From DATATB01 sp036268995 (GTDB lineage Bacteria > Planctomycetota > Planctomycetia > Pirellulales > PNKZ01): a stretch of 64,000 bases of DNA. The position numbers and the translations under genes were made by a program. The first letter of the stretch is position 1; each line of letters begins with the position of its first letter. The notes under the pieces are model-generated. The model ran no database searches. It was not told the DNA's origin and saw only the letters and a list, made by a program, of their open reading frames with translations. The stretch spans positions 1 to 64,000 of the forward strand of contig DATATB010000040.1 of the NCBI GenBank assembly GCA_036268995.1, given 5' to 3'. Below, piece after piece: positions 25,718 through 35,128 of this stretch.

Positions 25718-27739
25718 ATGAACCCCTTCGTGAGAACTTCCAACGGTAAGCACGGCAGCCGCATTCTCGCAATCGCGATCGCTTGCAGCCTGCTGCTCGC
25801 TCTGCCGGGCTGCGCAATCCCCAAGCTCCGTCATTCGAAGCCGGGGCCGGTCCTGCCGCAAGACTTCAATGGATCGACCAGTGCCGAAAACTCAGCTCAG
25901 GTGCCAACGAACGAGTTTTTCAATGATCCGCAGCTCATAAGCTTGTTCGAGCAGGCAGTGGTCGGCAACCAGCAGCTACGCATCCTGGCTCAGAACATCG
26001 AGATCGCCAACAACGAAGTGCTGAGGCGGCGAGGAATGTACCTCCCCTTCCTCAGCATGGGGGCCGGCGCGTCGCTGAATAAGTACAGTTACAACACGCT
26101 CGAAGGAGCCGACAACCTACAAAATATACCGCTAAACGCCCCCAGTTTTCCGACTCCTCTACCAGATTTCATGGGAACGGTCGACCTCTCCTGGCAGGTC
26201 GACATCTGGCGACAATTGCGATATGCCCGCAACTCGGCAGCCCTGCGCTACCTTGGCACCAAGGACGGCTGGAACTTCGTCGTGACCCGGCTGGTCGCGG
26301 AGATTGCCGAGAATTATTACCAGCTCATGGCGCTCGACAAACGGATTGAGAACCTGAACACGATCATCGCGCTGCAGGAGAATAGCCTCGAAGTCGCAAA
26401 GTCCCGAAAAGAATTTGCCCGCGACACCGAACTGGGCGTTCAGCGTTTCCAGGCCGAGGTTCGCAAGAACCAGAGCCAAAAGCTGATCGTTAATCAGGAG
26501 ATCATCCAGACCGAGAATCGGATCAACTTCCTCTGCGGTCGCTACCCACAGCGTGTCGATCGCGCGACGTTGCCATCCACCTCGGATTTCATCGATCTGA
26601 ATCTGCACGCGCTGAACGTCGGAGTGCCCGCGCAGATCCTGCGGAACCGACCCGACATCCGCCAGGCGGAGCGTGAGTTGGAGGCGGCCGGGCTCGACGT
26701 GAATGTCGCCCGGGCCAACTTTTATCCTAAGCTTATCATCTCGGCCGGCGTCGGCTACGAAGCCTTCAACCCGCAGTACCTGTTCTTGACTCCGGAATCC
26801 TTGATTTACAGTGTCGCCGGCGGCCTGGTCGCGCCGCTCGTCAACAAGAAGGCGATCCAGGCCGACTACATGAACGCGAATGCCAGGCAGTTGCAAGCTA
26901 TCTACGACTACCAGCGGACCACCCTCACCGCCTTCACCGAGGTGGTCAACCGCGTGACCAAGGTGCAGAACTACAGCAATAGCATCGAGATCAAGAAGCA
27001 GCAGTTGACCTCGCTCGAAACCGCGGTCAACGTGGCCAGCAACCTTTTTCAGAATGCCCGGCCCGGCATTGATTACATGGACGTGCTCTTTGCCCAGCGC
27101 GACTTGTTGGACGCGAGATTGGTTACGATCGACACCAAACAGGAGCAACTGGCCGCGATCGTGGACACCTATCAAGCGCTCGGCGGCGGGCAGCTTAACC
27201 TCCCTGACCAACCGCTGCAGACGATTGGAAAACGGCCTCCCACCCAACCGCTGCCTCCTTTCGGACCGCGGCCACCAGTCAAAGCGCTGCCTGCGGTCGG
27301 ATCGGTGCCCGTGGCCCAAGCGCCGCCGGCATTCGAAGCGCCGCCGCCAGCCGGTCCCCTAGTACCGGCCGATCAAGTGCCCGCCTTTCAACCGCCGCCG
27401 CCAGCGGCGCCCGCCGAGGGGATTCCTGCTCCGCAGCCCGGACCAGTGATCCAAGGCCCAGTACCAGTTCCCGCACCCGTGATCCAGGGCCCGGTGCCAG
27501 TGCCCTTACCCGTAATTCAAGGCCCTGCGCCAAGGCCCGGACCGGTGATACAAGGTCCAGTGCAAGTGCCCGCGCCCGTGATCCAAGGCCCAGTGCAAGT
27601 GCCCGCGCCTGTGATCCAAGGTCCAGTGCAAGTGCCCGCACCCGTGATCCAAGGCCCGGTGCAAGCGCCAAGCCCTGTGATCCAGGCACCGCCGCCGGTG
27701 CCGGAACCGCCGCCGGTACCCGTTGACGGCGCGAGGTAA
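25718..27739 (+). CDS. outer-membrane efflux lipoprotein (TolC/NodT type) with proline-rich tail
   Basis: A 673-residue outer-membrane factor. The ATG at 25718 has AAGGA seven bases upstream; the lipobox LPGC gives Cys32. Residues about 60-490 show the two OEP halves of the channel: repeated long helices (QLRILAQNIEIANNEVLRRRG, EARVNNNR-type VRKNQSQKLIV) and the typical RNRPDIRQAERELEAAG motif. From about residue 494 a Pro-rich tail of 180 residues follows, ending in eight 11-residue PVIQGP repeats. This tail is not part of normal TolC and may span or bind peptidoglycan. It completes the tripartite system with the genes at 20519 and 21669. Confidence 0.88.
   Translation: MNPFVRTSNGKHGSRILAIAIACSLLLALPGCAIPKLRHSKPGPVLPQDFNGSTSAENSAQVPTNEFFNDPQLISLFEQAVVGNQQLRILAQNIEIANNEVLRRRGMYLPFLSMGAGASLNKYSYNTLEGADNLQNIPLNAPSFPTPLPDFMGTVDLSWQVDIWRQLRYARNSAALRYLGTKDGWNFVVTRLVAEIAENYYQLMALDKRIENLNTIIALQENSLEVAKSRKEFARDTELGVQRFQAEVRKNQSQKLIVNQEIIQTENRINFLCGRYPQRVDRATLPSTSDFIDLNLHALNVGVPAQILRNRPDIRQAERELEAAGLDVNVARANFYPKLIISAGVGYEAFNPQYLFLTPESLIYSVAGGLVAPLVNKKAIQADYMNANARQLQAIYDYQRTTLTAFTEVVNRVTKVQNYSNSIEIKKQQLTSLETAVNVASNLFQNARPGIDYMDVLFAQRDLLDARLVTIDTKQEQLAAIVDTYQALGGGQLNLPDQPLQTIGKRPPTQPLPPFGPRPPVKALPAVGSVPVAQAPPAFEAPPPAGPLVPADQVPAFQPPPPAAPAEGIPAPQPGPVIQGPVPVPAPVIQGPVPVPLPVIQGPAPRPGPVIQGPVQVPAPVIQGPVQVPAPVIQGPVQVPAPVIQGPVQAPSPVIQAPPPVPEPPPVPVDGAR
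27443..27706 (+). repeat. eight 33-bp tandem repeats encoding PVIQGP units
   Basis: Units begin at 27443 and every 33 bases after it, each encoding PVIQGP plus five variable residues, mostly VQVPA. Units 5-7 are nearly identical at DNA level, pointing to recent slippage or recombination. Confidence 0.85.
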
Positions 27740-27960
27740 GTCTCAGCGTCGGCACGAAATTTCATGAGCCGATCGCGGCGAAGCCTTCAACCGCCATCGG
27801 CCGGCGCCGAAAGCTTAGGAAAGCGGTTCTTTCGGAAACGCCGAAGGTTTGAAATTTCTCCCAATCCTATGCTCATGGGGGGGCCATTGTTAGGATGGGT
27901 TGATTCGAGTCGGGCCGTGCCGGCTCAATTCATCGGGGAAACTTCGGCAGGAAAACGCTC

Positions 27961-28905
27961 ATGCCTCCAGGTCTGCTCGGCCGGCGCGTCGCGGATACCC
28001 CCATCGCGGTTATCGATCTGGCAACGACGGGGCTCAGCCCCGGACAAGACCGCGTCGTCGAGCTGTCGGTCGTAAGAGTCGATCCCGGCCAGCCGCCACG
28101 GCACGTTCTCGACTCGTTGGTCAAACCCAACCGCAAAGTCACTGGGACCGAGATTCACGGGCTGACGGATGCCGACGTGGCAGATGCTCCCACGTTTGCC
28201 GACCTGGCCCCCGATCTGCTGATGGCGACGTCCGGCTGCGTTGTGGCGGGCTACAACGTCGGCGCGGACATGCGTTTCCTGGGGCACGAGCTGGGCCAGC
28301 TTGGCATCCTGGAAACACCGCCGCACCTTTGCCTGATGTACATGCAGCCGCTGTTGGGGCTCGGCGAACGCTGTGCCCTAAGCGTGGCCTGCCAACGGCT
28401 CGGCATTCCGTTTAGCGCCACGAATCACGCTTCGGGCGACAGTTGGGCGGCAGCGCAGCTATTGCAGCACTATTTCGCGCGGATGCACGAGCAAGGCATC
28501 GCCACCTTCGGAGACCTGCGTGAGCGGAAGCCTTACAAATTCCTCGACAGTCTGCTGAACGTCCCCCCGGAGTATTCGTTGGCCACCAGCAGATGCAGCC
28601 CCAAGCGCCGCACGATGAAGCCGCAGCGTCCCGGCGACCAGCGCCCGAGCCCGAAGGGCTATTGGGAAGCGCTCGCGGTCGCCGTTTCCGACTTGCAGAT
28701 TACCGATCGCGAGGTGGCGGAGCTGACCGAAATGCGGCGCACGCTGCAGCTTTCCGACGATTGCATGCGGATGTTGCACGCCAAGCTATTCGCTGCCGTG
28801 TTGCGGCAATTCATCGACGACGAATTGCTCGACGCCGCCGAAGCGCGCAAGCTCAAGACGCTGGCCGAATGCCTGCGCCGCCTCGGCTGGGCCCCCGGCG
28901 ATTGA
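27961..28905 (+). CDS. DnaQ-like DEDDh exonuclease family protein, probably impaired
   Basis: A 314-residue protein with an N-terminal DnaQ/epsilon-type fold (residues about 12-175). The first motif reads IDLATTG where active enzymes have D-x-E-TTG, so the second metal ligand Glu is Ala. The Exo II Asp (AGYNVGADMRFL) and the Exo III His and Asp (NHASGDSWAA) are kept. A helical C-terminal region (about 235-314, LTEMRRTLQLSDD, FIDDELLDAAEARKL) is unrecognised. Loss of one catalytic acid usually abolishes activity, so it may be a nucleic-acid binding or regulatory version. The gene is isolated. Confidence 0.75.
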   Translation: MPPGLLGRRVADTPIAVIDLATTGLSPGQDRVVELSVVRVDPGQPPRHVLDSLVKPNRKVTGTEIHGLTDADVADAPTFADLAPDLLMATSGCVVAGYNVGADMRFLGHELGQLGILETPPHLCLMYMQPLLGLGERCALSVACQRLGIPFSATNHASGDSWAAAQLLQHYFARMHEQGIATFGDLRERKPYKFLDSLLNVPPEYSLATSRCSPKRRTMKPQRPGDQRPSPKGYWEALAVAVSDLQITDREVAELTEMRRTLQLSDDCMRMLHAKLFAAVLRQFIDDELLDAAEARKLKTLAECLRRLGWAPGD

Positions 28906-29167
28906 CGCCTCGCTTGTTTTGCATCGAACGGCCCCCTACCTGGCGGGCCATTCGTTTTTCCGGCTCGCCGATTATGGCAAGTTGCTGGAAAAATCCGTAA
29001 GCGGTTTGTACGATGGTTTGCGTTACAAATCTTGATGGCCGCCCGCTGAACTTTGAGCAACGGAGTCTCGTACGTTCACGTGAGGCATTTTCCGTCGCCG
29101 GCGATCGCTCGCGCAAGCGCATTTCGCGGCTGACGTTCCCGAAGATAAAAAGTCGGAAGCCATATCC

Positions 29168-31606
29168 ATGTCGCAAGCCTGGTTTGGTCGCGGCCGTGCT
29201 CTTGACCGCAAGCAACGAACACCAAAATCTTGGTCGAAGCATCGCCGGATTTTAGGGATCGAGTCACTGGAAGATCGCTTGTACCTGTCGGCATCGCCGG
29301 TGCCGGTCGCCGTTCCCGATGACGTGGCCTTTCATCCAGCCAATAGCGCCGCGCCGCTGGATACGAGCGGCCCGATGGGCATGACCCCGGCCGAGATCGA
29401 CCAGGCCTACGGCATCAGCGTCGCCAGCGGCAACGGGGCCGGCACCACCATCGCCATCGTCGACGCCTACAACGATCCGACGATTGCCGGCGACTTGCAG
29501 AAATTCGACGCCCAGTTCGGCCTGGCTAACCCGGTGCTGACCGTCGAAAACCAGACCGGGGGCACGTCGTTGCCGGCGGCCAACGCGAGCTGGTCGACCG
29601 AAATTGCGCTGGATGTTGAATGGTCGCACGCCGTCGCCCCGGGGGCGAATATTCTGCTGATCGAAGCCAACAGCAGCTCGATGTCGGACCTGATGACCGC
29701 GGTCAACACCGCGCGCAACGCCCCCAGCGTAGTGGCCGTTTCCATGAGCTGGGGCGGCAGCGAATTCTCGGGCGAGACCAGCTACGACAGCGATTTCACC
29801 ACGCCGGCCGGCCACATCGGGGTTTCGTTCTTCGTTTCTTCCGGTGATGACGGGGCGCCGATCAGCTATCCGGCCGCCAGCCCCAACGTGGTGTCCGTCG
29901 GCGGCACGACTCTGGATCTGAGCGGCAGCAGCTACGGCAGCGAGTCGGCCTGGAGCGGCAGCGGAGGCGGCATCAGCCAGTACGAGACCCAACCGAGCTA
30001 CCAGAAGGGCGTCGTCACCCAAAGCACGACGGCCCGCACGAATCCAGACGTCGCGTACGATGCCGACCCCAACACGGGCTTTCCGGTTTACAACTCTTAT
30101 GCCAACGGCACGAAAGATCCCTGGGGCCAATGGGGCGGCACGAGCGACGCCGCCCCGCAATGGGCCGGCCTGGTGGCGATTGCCGACCAGCAGCGCGAAG
30201 CCGCCGGGCTCGGTTCGCTCAATGGTGCCACGCAGCTATTGCCGGCGCTCTATCAGTTGCCCGCCAGCGATTTCCACGACGTCACCACCGGATCGAGCAC
30301 CGGTTCGCCCCATGAGGCGGCCGGTTCCGGCTATGACCTCGCGACCGGCCGCGGCACGCCGGTGGGCAACCTGCTGATCGCAGCGCTGAGCACCTACAGC
30401 GGCAGCAGCGGAGGTGGTGGTACGACGACGGCTCCGGCGGCGCCGGCCAACTTTTCCGCGCAAGCGACTTCCAGCACACAGGTATCGGTTTCCTGGTCGC
30501 TGTCGACCGGAGCGACCAGCTACAGCGTCTACTCGGAAATCGGCGGCGGCCAGCCAGTCCTTGACGGCAGCTACTCGGCCAGCACCACGTCCGCGACCAT
30601 CGGCAATCTGACGGCGGGCGACACGTATTCGTTCCAAGTCGTGGCCATCAACTCGGCGGGCTCGGCTGCCACGGCCTGGAAGGCGGTGACGTTGCCGGCT
30701 GCCGCGTTATCGGCGCCGGGCAATTTTTCGGTGCAGGCAACCTCCAGCACCCAGGCCGCGCTCTCTTGGACCGAGTCCAGCGGAGCGACGGGCTATAGCG
30801 TCTACACTCAGAGCGGCGGCAAGGCTGTCCTGCTCGGCACCTATAGCGCCAGCACCACTTCGGTGTCCGTCAACAATCTTGCGGCCGGCTCGACCTACTC
30901 GTTCCAGGTCGTGGCGACCAATGCGACCAACTCGGCGGCCACGGCCTGGGTCTCGGTCACGATGCCCAGCAGCGGCAGCCTGGCCGCGCCGCAGAATTTC
31001 AGCGTCACGGCCAGTTCCAGCACCGTGGCGCAACTGTCGTGGAACGCTTCGGCCGGCGCCAGTGGCTATGCAGTTTTCTGGTGGAACGGCAAAGCAGCTA
31101 CGGAACTCGGCCAGGTCAACAGCCGCACGACCTCTGTCTCGGTAAGTGGCTTAGCTCCCGGCTCGACCGACAAGTTTTACATTACCGCCTTCAGTGCGAG
31201 CAGTTCCGCTTCGACCGCTTGGGTTTCGGTGACCATGCCGGCTGCCGCCGTCCTGGCGGCGCCGACAAACGTGACCGCCACGGCCACGTCCAGCACCACC
31301 GGCCTGCTTTCCTGGACCGCGTCGGCCGGCGCACAGGGCTACACGATCTACTGGCAGAACGGGAATCAACTGGTCGATCTCGGCAGCGTGGGCGCCAATA
31401 CCACGTCTGTCAGCCTCCAGGGTTTGCCTGCCGGAAGCACGAATGACTTCGTGATCGTCGCTTTCAATGGTTCGCGAACCGCCGCGTCGTCGGAGGTCGC
31501 GCTGACAACGCCCGCCAAAACCTCACCGAGCCAACTGGCGCAGGCCAGCCGGCTGGCAGACGCGGTATTCAGCTATTTTGCAGCGGATCGCCGCTGGAAT
31601 AGCTAG
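29168..31606 (+). CDS. secreted S53 (sedolisin) peptidase with four FN3 domains
   Basis: An 812-residue protein. Residues 30-42 carry ESLEDRLYLSA, the N-terminal motif on many planctomycete exported proteins. The peptidase spans about 60-415: Glu145 and Asp149 in STEIALDVEW and the nucleophile Ser326 in GGTSDAAPQW give the Glu-Asp-Ser triad of sedolisins, which act in acid. The pro-domain typical of S53 enzymes appears very short or absent. Four fibronectin type III repeats of about 90 residues follow, starting near 423, 513, 603 and 695, each with an AP.NF...SSST start. Likely an extracellular protease held by FN3 to a polymer or the surface. Confidence 0.85.
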   Translation: MSQAWFGRGRALDRKQRTPKSWSKHRRILGIESLEDRLYLSASPVPVAVPDDVAFHPANSAAPLDTSGPMGMTPAEIDQAYGISVASGNGAGTTIAIVDAYNDPTIAGDLQKFDAQFGLANPVLTVENQTGGTSLPAANASWSTEIALDVEWSHAVAPGANILLIEANSSSMSDLMTAVNTARNAPSVVAVSMSWGGSEFSGETSYDSDFTTPAGHIGVSFFVSSGDDGAPISYPAASPNVVSVGGTTLDLSGSSYGSESAWSGSGGGISQYETQPSYQKGVVTQSTTARTNPDVAYDADPNTGFPVYNSYANGTKDPWGQWGGTSDAAPQWAGLVAIADQQREAAGLGSLNGATQLLPALYQLPASDFHDVTTGSSTGSPHEAAGSGYDLATGRGTPVGNLLIAALSTYSGSSGGGGTTTAPAAPANFSAQATSSTQVSVSWSLSTGATSYSVYSEIGGGQPVLDGSYSASTTSATIGNLTAGDTYSFQVVAINSAGSAATAWKAVTLPAAALSAPGNFSVQATSSTQAALSWTESSGATGYSVYTQSGGKAVLLGTYSASTTSVSVNNLAAGSTYSFQVVATNATNSAATAWVSVTMPSSGSLAAPQNFSVTASSSTVAQLSWNASAGASGYAVFWWNGKAATELGQVNSRTTSVSVSGLAPGSTDKFYITAFSASSSASTAWVSVTMPAAAVLAAPTNVTATATSSTTGLLSWTASAGAQGYTIYWQNGNQLVDLGSVGANTTSVSLQGLPAGSTNDFVIVAFNGSRTAASSEVALTTPAKTSPSQLAQASRLADAVFSYFAADRRWNS

Positions 31607-31628
31607 CCTTGCGCACCGCCAGATCGCA

Positions 31629-32849
31629 TCAGCCGGGTTGCGAGGGCTGCTTGCTTTGGTCAGCCGGGCCGGGTTTTCCAGGCGTCGCAGGCAGCTTCGG
31701 CACCGGCAATGCCGGCAGGCCGGCCTGCGCTGCAAATTGATTCCGCATCACGACGGCGCCGCGGTCTTGCGGCCGCAAGCCAATCGCCTTGTCAAGCTCC
31801 GCCACTGCTTGCTTTGGATAGCCCAAGTAGCCGTACTCATAACCCAGCAGAAAGCGCGTGGCCGGGTCGTTGGGATTTGTCTTGCGCGATTTCTCCAAAG
31901 CGCGAAGCTGATCGGTAAACGCCTGATTGTTCGGATACAAATCCGCAAAATGTTTCAGCACGTTGCCCCATTGCTCTTGCGGCAGCATTTGCATGCCTAA
32001 CTGCACCGCGCCGGCCGCCGGCTGATATTGCCCACTGGCAAACAGGCTCTGAGCCAGCAGCAGCATGTCACCACCGTTGTGCGGCGTATCCACCAGCGCG
32101 TGTTGCCAGTCTTGAATGGCGGCTGGATAGTTGCCGGCCTTGAAATCGGCTTCGCCCTTGACATCGAACGCGTCGGCCGAGGCGACCTGCTCAGCCGGTG
32201 GAGTCACAGGATTGGCTGCCGTATTCGCGGCCGGCGTGTTCGTCGCCGGCGTCTGCGCGTAGCCACCACCGCCTCCGCCATAACCACCGCCACCACCGCC
32301 GCCGCCCATCCCCATGCCGCCCATGCCCATCCCCATTCCGCCCATTCCCATCATGCCCATGCCCATCATTCCGTACATGCCGAAGAACGGATAACCCATC
32401 CCATAGCCCATGCCTCCGAGTCCGCCGTAGCCGAGGCCACCGTAACCCATGCCATACGGCCCCATCATGCCCATGCGATTGGCGCCTGCGCCAGTGGCGA
32501 GATTGGAGTTTGCAAAGTGCCGTGAGGCAAAGCCCGAATTCGCGCCATAGCGCCCGCCGGCCATGCCGCGATAGCCGGCCCCGTAGGCGCCGTTGTAGCC
32601 GCGGTTGACACTGTTGTTGGTGTTGTTGTTGTAGCCGCGGTTGTAACCGCCATTGTTGTAACCGCCATTGTTGTAACCGCCATTGTTGTAGCCGCCATTG
32701 TTGTAGCCGCCATTGTTGTAATTGCCGCCGCGATAACCACCGCCGCCGCCGCGTCCACCGCGAGCCCAGGCAGTATTCGATGCGCCCAAGCCCGCCAGCA
32801 AGGCGGCACCCAAGAGCACCGCGACGATCTTTTTGCACTCTGCGAACAT
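31629..32849 (-). CDS. secreted Gly/Asn/Met-rich protein with TPR-like C-terminus
   Basis: A 406-residue exported protein; the ATG at 32849 has AAGGA at proper spacing. A signal peptide (MFAECKKIVAVLLGAALLAG) is followed by a low-complexity region: five Asn-Asn-Gly-Gly-Tyr units, then Gly-Tyr and Met-Gly runs to about residue 215. The C-terminal 180 residues hold TPR-like helical pairs (GEADFKAGNYPAAIQDWQHAL, ASGQYQPAAGAVQLGMQ, GYEYGYLGYPKQAVAELDKAIGLRPQD). Such proteins occur in planctomycete envelopes; the repeats may form a flexible or aggregating segment. Function unknown. Confidence 0.75.
   Translation of the reverse strand: MFAECKKIVAVLLGAALLAGLGASNTAWARGGRGGGGGYRGGNYNNGGYNNGGYNNGGYNNGGYNNGGYNRGYNNNTNNSVNRGYNGAYGAGYRGMAGGRYGANSGFASRHFANSNLATGAGANRMGMMGPYGMGYGGLGYGGLGGMGYGMGYPFFGMYGMMGMGMMGMGGMGMGMGGMGMGGGGGGGGYGGGGGGYAQTPATNTPAANTAANPVTPPAEQVASADAFDVKGEADFKAGNYPAAIQDWQHALVDTPHNGGDMLLLAQSLFASGQYQPAAGAVQLGMQMLPQEQWGNVLKHFADLYPNNQAFTDQLRALEKSRKTNPNDPATRFLLGYEYGYLGYPKQAVAELDKAIGLRPQDRGAVVMRNQFAAQAGLPALPVPKLPATPGKPGPADQSKQPSQPG
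32641..32720 (-). repeat. 15-bp tandem repeat in the Gly/Asn-rich gene
   Basis: Five or so copies of a 15-bp unit reading on the plus strand TTGTAACCGCCATTG or TTGTAGCCGCCATTG encode Asn-Asn-Gly-Gly-Tyr. Copy number is probably variable between strains. Confidence 0.85.
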
Positions 32850-33349
32850 GGTCAGTTCCTTCGCCAAAAATGGGTCAGAAATGTGGACGCGGGCGGCTCG
32901 ACCCTGTCCAGAGTTTCACTGAACGAAACGCGGCGGCTCGAATAGAGATTCGGTCGCCGACCCTGGGAAGCAAGTTCTGTACCCTATTACCGGTTCGAGT
33001 GAGTTCCCCAGGAGGCAATCTCAGGCCCCTCCCTAGCGGCAATGCAAGGCCCGTCACAAGTTAAGATCGTGCGTCGCGAATCGCGTTGCCGCCGCGCCAG
33101 GCCGGCGTTGCGACCGGCTAAGCAGCCCTGAATTGGTTTCTTGCGGACCTGAAGGCTGCGCCTTCGACCAAGTTTGACTCGCGTGGATCCGCGAGCTACC
33201 CGCTAGCGTCCGGTACCACCAATCGCTTTGCCCGGTGACCGAGCGCGGAAACGGTAAGCACATTGCCAGCCACGGCCGCACGAGGCTAGAATAAGCCCGC
33301 CCGCCTAAGCGTTGTTGCCCGCCTGACTTCCCGCCTCGAGGTTCGCGTC
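32850..33349. other. divergent spacer without recognised gene
   Basis: 500 bases between the minus-strand Gly-rich gene and the plus-strand DUF1501 gene. It must hold both promoters; no clear consensus boxes or other genes are seen. Confidence 0.4.
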
Positions 33350-34747
33350 ATGCGACGAGCCTTTATGTCTTTGCAACGCCGCAGTTTTCTAGGCCTAGGT
33401 CTGGCCGGGGGCTTGCACGCGTTGGCCGCGCCGAGTCGAGCCATCACGGGCTCGTCGAATCGTCCGGCCGGCAAGGCCCGCAATGTGATCGTGCTGCTGG
33501 AACAAGGAGGCTTGTCGCATCTCGACACCTGGGATCCCAAGCCCGAGGCGGTTGCCGAGCACCGCAGCCCTTACCGGCCGATTGCGACCAGCGTGCCGGG
33601 AATCCAGTTCACTTCGCTGCTGCCGCACAGCGCGCGGATTGCCCACAAGCTGGCCGTGGTCCGGTCGTTTCATCACACGACCAATGTCGCCAACGGGCAT
33701 CCGCTGGGCACGCAATACGTGCTGTCGGGCTCGGTGCCTGGCGGGCCGATCGAAATGCCGGACATGGGCTCGGTCGTCGCCCATCGGCTGGGCGGCAAGT
33801 GCGACTGGCTGCCCCCGTACGTCATGGTGCCGGGCAATGACGAACAAGCGTCGATGACGCGGCACGGCTTCCTGCCCCCCAGCACCAAGGTCTTCAAGAC
33901 CGGCGGCCGCGACTTGTCGGACCCGGCCTGGAAGGTCAACGATCTGGCGCTGCTGGCCGGAGTGGACAGCGGCCGCTTCCACGATCGGCTCGATCTGCTC
34001 AGCAATCTGAATGTCGGGCTGCGGCCGGCGGCCGACGAAGTGGGCACGATGTCGGCCATGTTTTCGCAGGCGGCCGACATGCTGAGCAATCCGCGCACGC
34101 AACGTGCCTTTCGCTTAAGTGACGAACCCGACGCCGTGCGCGAGAAGTACGGCCGCGGCCATCGCGGCCAGTGCTACTTGCTGGGGCGCCGCTTGATCGA
34201 GGCCGGCGTGCGGTTCGTGACCATTGACGTGCGCGAGCCGGAAACCAAGCTCACGCCCGGCGGCTTCAACATGAATTGGGACCATCACGATTACATCTAT
34301 ACCACCGGATCGTGCGGCACGCAGCGGATTGCGGCCGGCGGCGAGGGACGCTACGGCATCGGCACTTGGTGGATGATGGGCAGCACCGACCAGGCACTGG
34401 CCGCGCTGGTGGGCGATCTCGACGAGCGCGGGCTGTTGGACGACACGCTGGTCTGCTTCGTCACTGAGTTTGGCCGCACCCCGCGGCTGAACAAGTTCCA
34501 GGGCCGCGATCACTGGATTCGGGCCTATTCGATGGCCTTCGCCGGCGCCGGGGTGCGAGGCGGCCAGGTCATCGGCAAGACCGACCGCGACGGCGGCGAC
34601 GTGGTGGAACGGGCATTCACGCCCGACGACTACGCGGCCACCGTCTATCACAAGCTCGGCATCAACCGCGACCAGCCGCTCTACACGCGCGAAAGCCGGC
34701 CCGTCTTCTTTTCCCACGGCGGCAACCCCATCGCCGAGTTGATCTGA
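33350..34747 (+). CDS. DUF1501 protein, Tat-exported
   Basis: A 465-residue member of the DUF1501 family, a sulfatase/alkaline-phosphatase-like fold very common in planctomycetes and usually paired with a DUF1553/DUF1549 gene, absent here. The N-terminus has a twin-arginine signal (LQRRSFLGLGLAGGLHALAAP); an alternative start is 15 bases in, at MSLQRRS. Family marks include VIVLLEQGGLSHLDTWDPKP, PHSARIAHKLAVVRSFHH, NGHPLGTQYVLSG and VCFVTEFGRTPR followed by GRDHW. Likely an exported protein; function is not established. A cupin gene follows 28 bases later. Confidence 0.9.
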   Translation: MRRAFMSLQRRSFLGLGLAGGLHALAAPSRAITGSSNRPAGKARNVIVLLEQGGLSHLDTWDPKPEAVAEHRSPYRPIATSVPGIQFTSLLPHSARIAHKLAVVRSFHHTTNVANGHPLGTQYVLSGSVPGGPIEMPDMGSVVAHRLGGKCDWLPPYVMVPGNDEQASMTRHGFLPPSTKVFKTGGRDLSDPAWKVNDLALLAGVDSGRFHDRLDLLSNLNVGLRPAADEVGTMSAMFSQAADMLSNPRTQRAFRLSDEPDAVREKYGRGHRGQCYLLGRRLIEAGVRFVTIDVREPETKLTPGGFNMNWDHHDYIYTTGSCGTQRIAAGGEGRYGIGTWWMMGSTDQALAALVGDLDERGLLDDTLVCFVTEFGRTPRLNKFQGRDHWIRAYSMAFAGAGVRGGQVIGKTDRDGGDVVERAFTPDDYAATVYHKLGINRDQPLYTRESRPVFFSHGGNPIAELI

Positions 34748-34775
34748 AGCTCAACAAATCAAAGGAGCGGTTGCC

Positions 34776-35105
34776 ATGAGCGTCGAAAACAAAACTCCCT
34801 CCGGCGAGGTCGGGTCGAAGCTGCTGTTCGAAAACGAACGCGTGAGGGTCTGGGATTTGACCTTGGCTCCCGGCGAGAGCACAGGCGTACACGCCCATCA
34901 TTGCGACTACTTTTATGTCGTGATTGGCGACGGCGAACTCGAAGCATTAAATGCCGACGGCTCGCTGCTGCACCGCGGCCCCATGGAAGACGGCGAAGTC
35001 CATTACCGCGGCATCGACGACGACCCCGCCGTCCACGAAGCCGTGAACGTCGGCCAAAAGCCCTGGCGCAACATCGTCGTCGAATTGAAAGACAAGCCGC
35101 GATAG
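34776..35105 (+). CDS. cupin-domain protein
   Basis: A 109-residue protein with AAAGGAG before the ATG. One cupin barrel: ERVRVWDLTLAPGESTGVHAHHCDYFYVVIGDGELEA has the G-x5-H-x-H core (HAHH) with an acidic residue and the second half EVHYRGIDDDPAVHEAVNVGQ. Metal binding by the histidines is likely; the reaction is unknown. It lies directly behind the DUF1501 gene and is probably in the same transcript. Confidence 0.8.
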   Translation: MSVENKTPSGEVGSKLLFENERVRVWDLTLAPGESTGVHAHHCDYFYVVIGDGELEALNADGSLLHRGPMEDGEVHYRGIDDDPAVHEAVNVGQKPWRNIVVELKDKPR

Positions 35106-35128
35106 AACACACCGCGAATGCGGCGCGG

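Noticed and set aside
27443..27706. 33-bp repeats as possible CRISPR or minisatellite
   Set aside because: They encode a continuous PVIQGP peptide in frame with the channel protein; no unique spacers.
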